From Coemansia sp. RSA 1200 (taxonomy: Eukaryota > Kickxellomycota > Kickxellomycetes > Kickxellales > Kickxellaceae): DNA of 64,000 nucleotides. The translations under genes were made by a program, and so were the position numbers. The stretch lies in contig JANBTT010000048.1 in NCBI GenBank assembly GCA_027578915.1, positions 1-64,000 on the forward strand. The letters are read 5' to 3'. Shown piece after piece: positions 17,405 to 27,341 of this stretch. The notes under the pieces were generated by a model. It was not told the DNA's origin. It ran no database searches and saw only the letters and a list, made by a program, of their open reading frames with translations. How positions within the stretch are numbered: position 1 is the first letter of the stretch; each line of letters starts with the position of its first letter.

Positions 17405-20400
17405 TCACAAAATACCGTTCGAGTAGTATTGGAACGCATCGTACATCCGAGTCGTCATGTTGTCGCAGCTACTGATAAGCATAGAGTCAACAAGCTCCTC
17501 TATCTGCTGCTCTGAAAGCGCCAGATGGAACCGATCGCGCAGGGTATTCACTGTTGCCACACCGCCGCTCAGACAGGGAAGCGGCGAGCCCTTGAGCATT
17601 ATCTCCACAAGCAGACATATGTTTTCGGCATGCCGGCGCAGCGCCAGGAAGGCGCTGACAAGCAAGCCCCGGAACTCGGCAAACTTGGCACTATCGCGTC
17701 CGCCGAGAATGTCCACATACTCCATTGGAAACTTGAACGGCGCTTGCTCAAACCCAACAGAGCCCGGCGAGTTGGAAAGCATAAACCCAAAGTCTATGTG
17801 TATGGCATGCCCCTCCGTATCTAAAAGGATGTTTCCGTTGTGTCTGTCGCGAATCTGCAGAACATACGTGATAAGCGAGTACGAGGCAAGGCTGCGCATA
17901 AAGCAGTCCTGTGCAACACGGAAACGCTCGGTGTCAGGCGTGCCGAATGTAGTGACAAAGTAGTTGTAGAGCGTATACGGCGGTCCAGCATATCCGGGGT
18001 TTCGGGAATAAAATTCCTTTTTGATCGAATGGACCGACACCGTGTTTGTAATGGTCTCCATCAGCCCACATCCCTCGCCAGTGACTATGATGCGATAGTA
18101 CTGTACAAACACGTCGACATGCTCGCGCTGCCAGATTCGCTGCATCTCGCGTATGAGCTGCAGTGCCAACTGCTCCTGGCGCAGATCAGAGCCCTCCTTG
18201 ACGATTACCGACAGTAGATTCCAATTCTTGTATCGCCCATATGGGGATGTCCGCCGAATCCGCGCCTTTTTCGAATCCCAATCTTCCTTGAGAACCTTTG
18301 CACTAGGATCGTCCTTGAACTCGACCTGGTGCATATCCATGTCATCGTCTGTCCCAATGCCATTTGGCTCATCAGCCCCGTGTGCTTGCGAATGCGCGGC
18401 AGTAGAACCAGATAGACTATCGAGTCCTGGCTGCTTAAGTCGGAGCTCCTCCAGCTGCATCATCTCGCGGATAAGTTTTTCGCGAATCTCCTCCATGGCG
18501 AGTGCCTGTGCCGTTGCGTTATTGAGCTTACTGCGGCGCTTTAGCGTCTCTGAAGGATCGTTCTTGGCCTTTGCGCCATCCCCTTGCATATCGTCAGGCA
18601 TCTGTGGAATAAAAAGCTTATTGACTTTAATTCCCAGCGCCTTTTGTTGCCTTGCAAGCTGTGCAAGTAGCACTGATGCTGTCCGCATACGCGCCCTGAT
18701 CTCATCCTGACTAACAGGTATTCGCGACAGTGGTGCTCCACCCTTGCTTGCATGCTGCTTTAATGTTTCCATGTCGCCCTTGTGTTGCTGTGTGGGCAGG
18801 TGGCTGTTCAGATGCTTTGAGCTTTGCTGGGCTTTTGCATCTAGCGGTGTGCTACTCGTCTTGCTTGCATCGGTAACAATACTGCTGCCGTTGTTTTCAT
18901 CAAGTGGATCCCTTCTTTTCGCAGGACTGTTCGTAGCGCGCGCTCTCCCAAAGCTGCTTGAATGGCGCCTACTCGTCATTGGCGAAAACGGCGGTTCTGG
19001 CACATCGCTGATATCGTCAATGTCCCCAAAGACCTCGGCCATAAGCTTCTCATCAACATCCTCTACTACAGATGGAGACTGTTGCTTGGGATCTTGTTCG
19101 GGCTCTTTTGCAGACTTGGGCCGAGGATTCTCCACATCATGCGAGGCCTCGCTTGATTCACCCAAAGAAGAGACACTAGCAGTAACCGAGCCCGCATCCT
19201 GCACATTTTCTGGACTACTAGTCGCCACCACCTGAGCCTTATCTTGTTCGGTTATGCGCGGTTTATCCGAATGTTCAGCATCAAAGCCATCATTACCAAC
19301 AACTATGCTACTGTTTCGTACATCACCTGGTTGGAATTGTGCAGAAACATTGACCTGTGGCGTATCCGCACCTTCCAAGCCAAATTCCTTAGTGTCTGGT
19401 GTTGGTTCGCCAGCGAGTCCTCCAATGCATCGATTTTGCAAGTTGGTTGACTCATCGGGCTCCAGCACCTCCAACGTCAAAAGATATGGGGCCCTCTCAG
19501 CAGAGTTGAGTACTACCGTGTCCTCTGTCGGAATACGCACAATGCGGTGGTGGCGCTGCCGGTCGGTTTCAGGACACCACAGAGGAATGCAAGTATTCTT
19601 GTCTAGAGAATGGTTTAGTAGAGTCAGCTCAGCCTTGAGAAATTGCTGCCTTCCTGCCTTTGCAACGGCACAGACACGTTGCGAGATGTCCATCAAAGAT
19701 GTCATAAACCTAATTTCGGCACCAAAGTAGTTTGATCTGCGCTCCAACTTGTGGCGCTCCCTTTCCATATAAACTGACATTTCGTCCAAATCAGCTTGGA
19801 TCTCTGTATACCGGCTATTTGTTGTTCTTCTATTGCTTGCAGCAGCGCTACTACCGTAATCTCGGGACCATATATGACTTCTGGCGCGCATAGACTGGGT
19901 GTTGGCGTCGTCAAAGGATTGCCCCATTCGGCGATCAAACGCTTTTGCATTTCGCTGGAACTGCTTTGTGGCCTTGGTCAAGTAGCTTTTACGAGACCAC
20001 CCGCTGTCTCTGTCGGTTTCAGCCGCGTTGTCAGCAATATCGTCATGGGCATGCACGCCAGTGTTGTCAATCTCTTCAGAAAACTCAGTACCGGCACTCG
20101 CGGGGTTGGCAGAGCGCAGACTTTCCATCACCGCAACGCTATGGCAGGATTCCGTGGAAATACGCTCTGCAGGACTTGATGGCCTGTGAATAGCAATGGA
20201 CTGCTGCGGAAGATCAAGCGTGACTGCAGACAGCTGCTCACGTTCATTTGTGTCATGAGGAGAGGCCGAGTACGCGCTGAATGGAGATGAAACCTCATAG
20301 CTTCGTTGCAATGGGGTAGCTGGCTGGCTTTGGATGTCATCTTCTTCATCGTTCCGCTGATCTAAGCCGTATCTTATTGAGATTGGATCATGGTGCTCAG

Positions 20401-21340
20401 TCTCGGGTGCCGAGTGTGCAGGCTCAGAATCCAGCCCGTGCCTGCCATTCCGAGCCTTCAGGCTGTGTGCTGTGCGATTTCGAATCATAGATCTCGAGCG
20501 ACCAAGCGATGGCGAGCCAGCATCACGAGGCCTTAAAGAGAGAGATCGATGCGGTAGTGCAATATCAGTATCATTTGACGTAGTATCAGATAGTTTCAGG
20601 CCCTTGCCTTCGGCTACAGCAACCCAGCCCATAGCTGGCGCAAGCGATGGCGACCCAAGAGATGCAAAAGTGGAGCCGATACCAACTATCGCTGCATGCG
20701 AGTTTTCGCGGATCTGCGGCGCCAAACGGAACATCCTTTTAAAGCGTGTAACCAAGCTGTCCGAATGACTGGGAGGTGGGATTGCAGAGTTTATATTGTT
20801 CATTGCGTACAGATAAGCATGCTGAACGGGCTCTGGCGAGTCAATAATCAATTCAGGCGTAATGTCCGTAAAGAGAAGCTCCTGCACCTGATTGAAAATG
20901 CGCTGGCAATGCTTGAACAGTGTTGTGCGTGGGTTTGCCGACTGATCCGCCAGATATGCCTGCAAGTACCAATACAATGCTATCGATACATGCGATGATT
21001 GGAGACACATGTCCAGCAGCACCGACTCTAGTGCGGTAGACTCATTGGGACGTGTAACCAGAATGTGAACAAGCTGGGGAAGAAAAAACTCTACATCCTC
21101 TAATGGAAACTTGCGCAGTTCATTGCACAGATAGTGCTGAACGCCAACAATGTTTGGATAGCGAAATAAATAGCTGACCGCCAACCAGCAGTCAAAAAAT
21201 TGCGAGGTGAACAGTCTTAGGAGAAGGGATGAATTTGCTGTGGAATCCACTTGTTGAACCTGGGTTTCTCTTGGCTCGGGCACCTCTGTTGCCACGCTTG
21301 TTTCGTCGTTGCCATGAACATTGCGGGGGCTTTGTGTCAT
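17405..21340 (-). CDS. PIK1: Phosphatidylinositol 4-kinase, type III beta (Pik1)
   Basis: A 1311-aa lipid kinase that makes PI4P, mainly at the Golgi. N-terminal helices (LRLFTSQFFDCWLAVSYLFR, about 35-110) match the lipid-kinase-unique region. A long disordered, Ser-rich middle (about 220-850) includes RSLSLRPRD, a possible phosphosite region. The catalytic domain fills about 1010-1311: NLLSVIVKEGSDLRQEQLA, then RDRHNGNILLDTEGH (about 1160) and HIDFGFMLSNSPG (about 1183), ending in DNMTTRMYDAFQYYSNGIL. The start MTQSPRN at 21340 is the first ATG; codons above it in frame are hydrophobic. Single long exon. Both sides carry copies of one repeat, and the 3' end is duplicated downstream. Confidence 0.94.
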   Translation of the reverse strand: MTQSPRNVHGNDETSVATEVPEPRETQVQQVDSTANSSLLLRLFTSQFFDCWLAVSYLFRYPNIVGVQHYLCNELRKFPLEDVEFFLPQLVHILVTRPNESTALESVLLDMCLQSSHVSIALYWYLQAYLADQSANPRTTLFKHCQRIFNQVQELLFTDITPELIIDSPEPVQHAYLYAMNNINSAIPPPSHSDSLVTRFKRMFRLAPQIRENSHAAIVGIGSTFASLGSPSLAPAMGWVAVAEGKGLKLSDTTSNDTDIALPHRSLSLRPRDAGSPSLGRSRSMIRNRTAHSLKARNGRHGLDSEPAHSAPETEHHDPISIRYGLDQRNDEEDDIQSQPATPLQRSYEVSSPFSAYSASPHDTNEREQLSAVTLDLPQQSIAIHRPSSPAERISTESCHSVAVMESLRSANPASAGTEFSEEIDNTGVHAHDDIADNAAETDRDSGWSRKSYLTKATKQFQRNAKAFDRRMGQSFDDANTQSMRARSHIWSRDYGSSAAASNRRTTNSRYTEIQADLDEMSVYMERERHKLERRSNYFGAEIRFMTSLMDISQRVCAVAKAGRQQFLKAELTLLNHSLDKNTCIPLWCPETDRQRHHRIVRIPTEDTVVLNSAERAPYLLTLEVLEPDESTNLQNRCIGGLAGEPTPDTKEFGLEGADTPQVNVSAQFQPGDVRNSSIVVGNDGFDAEHSDKPRITEQDKAQVVATSSPENVQDAGSVTASVSSLGESSEASHDVENPRPKSAKEPEQDPKQQSPSVVEDVDEKLMAEVFGDIDDISDVPEPPFSPMTSRRHSSSFGRARATNSPAKRRDPLDENNGSSIVTDASKTSSTPLDAKAQQSSKHLNSHLPTQQHKGDMETLKQHASKGGAPLSRIPVSQDEIRARMRTASVLLAQLARQQKALGIKVNKLFIPQMPDDMQGDGAKAKNDPSETLKRRSKLNNATAQALAMEEIREKLIREMMQLEELRLKQPGLDSLSGSTAAHSQAHGADEPNGIGTDDDMDMHQVEFKDDPSAKVLKEDWDSKKARIRRTSPYGRYKNWNLLSVIVKEGSDLRQEQLALQLIREMQRIWQREHVDVFVQYYRIIVTGEGCGLMETITNTVSVHSIKKEFYSRNPGYAGPPYTLYNYFVTTFGTPDTERFRVAQDCFMRSLASYSLITYVLQIRDRHNGNILLDTEGHAIHIDFGFMLSNSPGSVGFEQAPFKFPMEYVDILGGRDSAKFAEFRGLLVSAFLALRRHAENICLLVEIMLKGSPLPCLSGGVATVNTLRDRFHLALSEQQIEELVDSMLISSCDNMTTRMYDAFQYYSNGIL

Positions 21341-24029
21341 TCTTACTAATGCAAAGTGCGAAATTGAAACGAAAAAGTGTTGAATAAGCAATCCGATGTC
21401 GAAAAGTAAACAAGAAGAGAGTATGAAATGCTGGAGGCACTACGAGCTCGGTAATGCTGATGCCTGTGCTTGGCAAAGATCCGGAATGGTTATAGAATAA
21501 TATTTTAGGACCGACAGAGCGATAAATAGATTGAAAGTGTGTTGCATGCTGACATGCACAAATACAGTCGAACTCCTCTGAAAGCATCGTCTCAGTGCAT
21601 ATTTCTATAACAACAGAATTCTCCTGCCCCAATGAACACACACAAAAGTCTCTCTAACCCCCTTATCCAATAAAGCATAGGATTATCTATTCCGCCCACG
21701 CTTAAAGCTTCGTCTGTAAAAGCATAGTTTATTGCTGGCCAACCATTATTCACATGAAACACATGCTGTTTAGGTGGAAACGTTGACCTTGCTGGTGCCG
21801 AAGAAAAACATTTTGCCACCATTGTTATCATATTTAACAGCAAATAATAAAAAACATATCTTCATTTATGCCTCTGACTGTAATAATTTAGACTATTTCA
21901 ATCGCCTCATAAATACGATTTATGCTGTAGCACACAGGCTCATTAGGCTCATCTGACTGTGTCTAACTTATCAACGATGTAATAAACTGCTTTTCTATCT
22001 TTGTTCCATGAACAAAATCTTCTTTGACACATTCGGGTAAATCAATGGCAACCATGTTTTACGATATACAAACAACGCATCAAGTAAAAATAATATACTG
22101 AGTTTATTCGCCTACACAGGCACAGTAAATGATTGAAGAAAACATTAGAATGAAACACAATCAAAGTGTTTTTTTGGGGGGTTTATGCCCAATAATCTCA
22201 TCGCTATATGGATTAAATGATGGCAAATAAATTAAATAAGCATATTTACATGTAACTTTTTAAAGGCAATACATTGTATAACAGAGAGTCAAAAATAAAG
22301 TAAGAAAATTCCAATGAATAAGTATGATGACTATTGTGCCTGTGATGGACAGACAGCTGAGAAATGGAGATCATGGCTGGAGGTTGGCAGGTCTGGGTTA
22401 AACATTTGATATGAGAAGACTAGTGATGCCCGATAGGCGTTGTTGCCTGAATTGAATACAAAACAGCTGAATGCTATGTTGGTCCAGCATAAAAACAGCT
22501 TGCCGATTGTGTCTGATGCTTGTGTAGAAACCGTGGACAATTCGTTGTAAAACTATGAGTTTCCTGCAAGTAGACAGAGCATTGTCGGTGATATATTTGC
22601 CTTCAAGGGTTGTCTCTGCATAGGTGCAATATATTTTCCAAACTACCAGCCCATGAAAGGCTGACGCATTGGGAATATCCTTGTGTCAGTCTGTAAAACC
22701 GTACATGATTCTTTCAGGCGTAGCCTGGAAAATGCGATTAAGTGAGTTAAAAGGTGTTATACTGTTTATAAAACGCTTGAATAGCTACTAGAAACGATAT
22801 ATACAGGGACATTAGAGAAAGCAACAAACCAGTGTCTCTTTCTGTCTGCAACGGACAGAACAGCGATTGTCCATGTCTGGAACCATATAAGATAGCTGTA
22901 GGACAGTCAGAACACACCCCTGCTGTATCTGCCATAGCAAAGATACATGCTTATGCTCCAGTGGTGTGCAATACAGTTTTCCCAGCTTTTGCGCTACTAG
23001 TTGAGGTATCCACAGTGTGTGGTAAGTGTTTGCGGCTGTTGACTTTTGCTGTGTTATATTCTTCCTACAATTTACCCGTTACCTCTAGACAACCTCACAG
23101 ATTGTGTCTGTTTTCTTTTAATGCCGGGCATCACAGGGCTATTTTTAAAAGTGTTGGAAATAGAAATGAAATCAATAAACTGTGTGGAATAGAAAAAGAA
23201 GTGAAAAAGTAAACTTAAGCACAACGCTACTATATAAAGCTGCGTTGTGTGAAAAACAAAAAAGATCAAAAAGAAATAATATAAATCAACAATTTTTGCC
23301 TCAGGTGTTAGTATAAAACGCTCTTCACGTTAACTGTAGTAATGCAAAGTCGTTGATTGTTTGCCGGAATTATGTGTTTGCAATCTTTTGGGGACCCACT
23401 CATAGAGGTTGCATAGATTGCGAATGTTAAGCTCTGCCATTCCTCACTGCACTGTTAGCATTGGTTCAGCTTTTATTAACATGAACCTACAACTTTTGTA
23501 CATGCCTTACATTCTTTAACTTGGACAAGCTGCCAGTGCTGTTCATAACGATTCTCTCACAGTTGGATTCTTTTGTTCTACTTTTGTGCCCCTGTTTTAC
23601 TCCTAAGAAGCAAAATCCAATAAAATAAAACCTATTTATCACTATTACTTTTCTATAACAAAATCATACATTCGTAAATGTATCAATATGCTCTGATATC
23701 ACTGTGTGAAATAACATGCATTATGCTGAAATCATGCTTTCATCTGCATTAATCTATGCAGCATACATTTATGCAATGACAAATGTCAATGTCAGCAGCA
23801 TTAACAGTAGAAATGTAGAGTATATTGTTAAAAAAGAATATATGTTACAATTTATAAAGAATAATAAATGCTGTACATATACTTACTGAAAAGAAAAACC
23901 CCGTTTTTGAAGAAATAATAGTTAAAAATACCAATAGCTTTTTTCTTTTATTTTTTATGGCAATAGTGATATCCACACTATCCAGGTGCTGCTACCATTG
24001 GTTGGCACCAACAATATTGTGCAAACTTT
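21341..24029. other. AT-rich gene-poor region right of PIK1
   Basis: About 2.7 kb. It contains the right copy of the direct repeat (21761-22210) and otherwise AT-rich sequence with only short, unconvincing open frames. It leads into the Fanzor relic. Confidence 0.5.
21761..22210. repeat. Diverged direct repeat, right copy
   Basis: Begins CATGCTGTTTAGGTGG followed by GCCGAAGAAAAACATTTTGC. It ends with AATATACTGAGTTTATTCGCC, a CACAGTAAATG block and a run of G before TTTATGCCC. The blocks match 16398-16775 in order and orientation, with extra internal sequence here. It belongs to a repeat family of unknown type. Confidence 0.7.
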
Positions 24030-26867
24030 GAAAGCCATGTTACTTCAGTGCATGAGTGGGTGACACATGTGACTATGTTTGCTCATTTTATCTACATGTT
24101 TAAAATCAATGATTTAGACAAATTACCACAGGGTCCACTACCTGTACAATGGCAGAATATAGCTGTATTATTGCAAAATAATCAATTCCCAATGGAAATG
24201 TTCTTCTGCAAATGCCTAATGGCACTTGACAGTGAAGCTAAAGACAATAAAAAACAAAAACAGAATAGTTGCTCACAAATTTGTTAGACAGTATGTCAAC
24301 AGCTACAGAAAAGAGGCTGGCAACCTCAGGAATTTTGACATTCAAGTGCTTGGACAAGCTGCAAATTTTGAAGCAAAACAATTGGCAGTGAACCATTACA
24401 CTGCCATCAAGAATAATTTTATGAACACAATAGGAAGTGTTGTGCATGTTCTTTTGTGCACAAAAGAACATGCACAGCAAATTTCAAATGAAATGGCAGA
24501 CCAGCCATTGTTCAACATCCACCATGCTAAAGAAATGCAAGTCTGGGGGCCTGCCCACTTGTTAAAAAATTATTGTGTGCTTTGCATGCATGTGATGTTA
24601 TGCCGACATTTAGAACAGCGGAGGCACATACATTATTACAGCCATTTTTTACAGCTTACAGCACTGATTTCGCAATGTTAACTGACAATATTTTATTGGA
24701 TTTTAACAAAACCCTACAAGACACCTATGTGGGTATTATGCACTTGTGAAAATTCTTGAGAATAGTGGTCATCATCCATTCCAATGCTTCCCTCTGCAAA
24801 CAGAGTGGATTCTGAAACATGTGACTATTGATACAACAATTCTGTGCACTATTATTAACAAAACCAAAAGAAAATCAATATCAAATCTAAAGATGTGGGC
24901 CAAGGTTGTTAACCTTGGCTGCAAGCCATTCTGTACACACAATGGCTACAGGTTTCTTGGTACAGTAGTTATGAATGGCATTACATGCAGAATCGTAAAG
25001 GAGAAAAAAATACAATTGGATCAAGAAAACACAAAAGCAATGATTTGGACAAAATTCCATATTTGCATAACTTGTCACCCACAGAAATTGCTGATCTTCC
25101 CTGCCCACTCATCTTCCTTGATCCTGGCTGGCATCAGCTCCTTCAAGGAATTGGTGACAACAGTTCTGCAGATGTACCAATTACATTTCGCATGACAGCT
25201 GGGCAGTGACAACAATGTATTAAAACTAAGGTTTATGATATAATTCATCAATGTGTAAAAATGCCAAAGGTTAAAAAAGCAGAAAATGGTTTAAGTGACT
25301 TTTCAAGTCACACCACTGACATCTCCAGGTTTGCTGCATACATCCATGCATGCATAGGTTTGGCCAATTCTCAGCAACTTCTATGCAAATACACAGACCA
25401 ATTCATTTGACAAGCCACACCAATGAAGCAAACAGCTGCAGTGTGCACAGAAAAAGGTGCAGAAAAGTGAACAGTGGAGAGATCGTAATTACCAACAACT
25501 GCAACAACTTGATTGCCAGTGTCAAAACCAGGCAAAGCAAAGTAACAACCATGTTTCTCAACAAATGAAGCAAGAGGACCATCACCAACAACTACAATAT
25601 AAGCAACAGAAGGCATGGCATCAGTGTCAGTACCAGCATCAACAGAATAATCATCAGCAAGAACATGAGCAGCTAGAGTTACAGCAGCATCATGTGTTGC
25701 AGTTGATTGGAGATGAGCAGCTTCTACAAAATCATTATATTCAACAATCATTTCTTCTGTCCCAGCATCAACATCTTGCAATGGGGCAGCAACTGAATCA
25801 GCAGTTTATTGAAAAAGATAATTTGATTTATGAGCAGATTGCAGAATGCCAGCAGCAGGAAACTGAACAGCAGCAACAGAATCCTGAGCATGAAAGCCAG
25901 CAGCATGCAAACCAGCAGCAGCAACAAGAGTTCCAGTGCCAACAATGACATGAATACTGGCAGTGACAGCAAAGGCAGTATCATCAAGATTGGCACCAGC
26001 AGCGGCAGCAGCAGCAAGAGTATCAGCAGTACCAACACAAGCAAGGCTGGGAGAGGGACATTAACAACTATGCTAATCAGATTGAAGTGCAGCATGAAAA
26101 AGACCTGCAAGAATCTCAGACACTGTCTCCAGAGAAGTTGCAGCAGTGTGAGCAGAAACACCAGAAGCATCAGCAGCAGCACCAGAGAAGGCAGCAGCGC
26201 CATGAAGTACACAGAAATAACCAAGCTGAGCGTGTTGCACACAGAAAGAAATGTAAGGAGAATCCACCGCAGCAGCTGCTACATCGCAAGTTGCAACAAT
26301 TAGCGTTTATTAGCACAAAGAAAATGTGGTCGCAGCTAGCAAAAAATCTACAGCAGAAATTCGGTGTGAATCCTATGCTTGTTCTTGGCAACTGGTCTGC
26401 TACGAATGTTCGCTGGCATGCCCCGATTCCTGGTGTCGGCATGAGATGCATGCTTGTTAAGCTCGGTTTCTGTCTCCTCCATCGATGAGTATCTTACTTC
26501 AACGATGTGCCCATACTGTGAGACAGGCAAACTAAAGAAGTTTCTTCAAGTGGATAATCCACGACCATACCGTCGAGGTGTGCGGCCAGTGATTACGAGC
26601 CATGCTGTCCTACGTTGCGAAAACGTTACTTGTATTGGACGCGTGGCTGACAGGCAGTCTGATTTAATGCATTCGTGCTGTTTGAATCGCGACCTAGCAG
26701 CAGCAATGAACTTTCGGCACATTGCAAACGGTCTCCAGCAAAACGGCGCAGTTCCTGAGCGTTTCCAACGCGGCAATCGTGTCAGGGACAATGCAGTTGT
26801 GCCAGACAATGGCGAGGTGCCTCCTGATGGGCCCCCGCACAACGTCGACGCACAGGCTAACCATTAA
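24030..26867 (+). pseudogene. Decayed Fanzor (TnpB-like RNA-guided nuclease) gene
   Basis: A broken coding sequence spread over several frames. In order: N-terminal fragments (24048-24287, 24226-24681); CFPLQTEWILKHVTIDTTIL (about 24796); WAKVVNLGCKPF and FLGTVVMNGITC (about 24895-24980); the RuvC-I-like LIFLDPGWHQLL (about 25110); a Gln-rich insertion (25457-26250); MLVLGNWSATNVRWH (about 26370); SIDEYLTSTMCPYC with a zinc finger (about 26485-26625); and RuvC-III-like NRDLAAAMNF (about 26690). This order matches Fanzor1-type nucleases. The catalytic Asp, Glu and Asp are still present, but at least three frameshifts and several stops break the gene. It ends with TAA just before a hairpin. Base use differs from the neighbouring genes. 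Confidence 0.82.
25457..26250 (+). repeat. CAG/CAA-rich low-complexity tract inside the Fanzor relic
   Basis: About 800 bp of loosely repeated CAG, CAA and CAT codons. In the frame shared with the downstream RuvC-II/III part it reads as a Gln/His-rich domain (for example QQLQYKQQKAWHQCQYQHQQ), broken by TGA codons near 25946 and 25964. It sits where Fanzor proteins join the RuvC-I and RuvC-II parts by a short linker. Confidence 0.8.
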
Positions 26868-26905
26868 CTGTCATTATTTCGTGGTCTTTAACGATTCCAC
26901 GACAG
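26868..26905 (+). other. Hairpin immediately after the Fanzor stop codon
   Basis: CTGT, an 8-nt bulge, CGTGG, a 12-nt loop, then CCACGACAG. The 3' arm CCACGACAG is the exact complement of CTGT plus CGTGG. Guide RNAs of Fanzor/TnpB elements often lie at the 3' end of the gene, so this could be part of a decayed guide-RNA scaffold. That is inference. Confidence 0.4.
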
Positions 26906-27341
26906 AATACATCCCCCTATATGGGATACAGACGACGTCAAGCTTCCAAAAGGGGAGTACTTGTTGCATATTGTTTATTGTGCTATTGATATTTCGATTG
27001 TTATTTTTGAATGTATATACTAATTTTATTTTTGCTCTGTTTTTTCTGTTCCTTTGTATGTAAACGATAATCGCGTTCTGCCTTCTGCGCACCTTCGTCA
27101 TGCCAAATCTGGCGTTATTCCTTAATGGCATTATTCTGTGAATGCACAAGAAACACGCATGCACAACATTATAACCATAGAGAAGTTTGACTGTAAGGGA
27201 AAATTCAAATAAAATAAAGCAATGCTTGGTAAAAGTTTCCTTTTCTTCTTTCCTTTTTCACACACTGCTAAAAGCGTACTTTTTCTATGCTTATCGTTGT
27301 TTATTCAATCTTTTCAATTGCGCCCCTCTTTTTTTTTTGCA
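26906..27341. other. Intergenic region between the Fanzor relic and the CCDC47-like gene
   Basis: About 440 bp, T-rich toward the downstream gene. No terminal inverted repeat of the mobile element was found by eye. Confidence 0.4.

Noticed and set aside
25371..25781. 136-codon minus-strand open frame opposite the Gln-rich tract
   Set aside because: It is the complement of the CAG/CAA tract and reads as Ala/Val/Asp-rich by composition. The plus-strand frame continues the Fanzor protein, so the antisense frame is a shadow.
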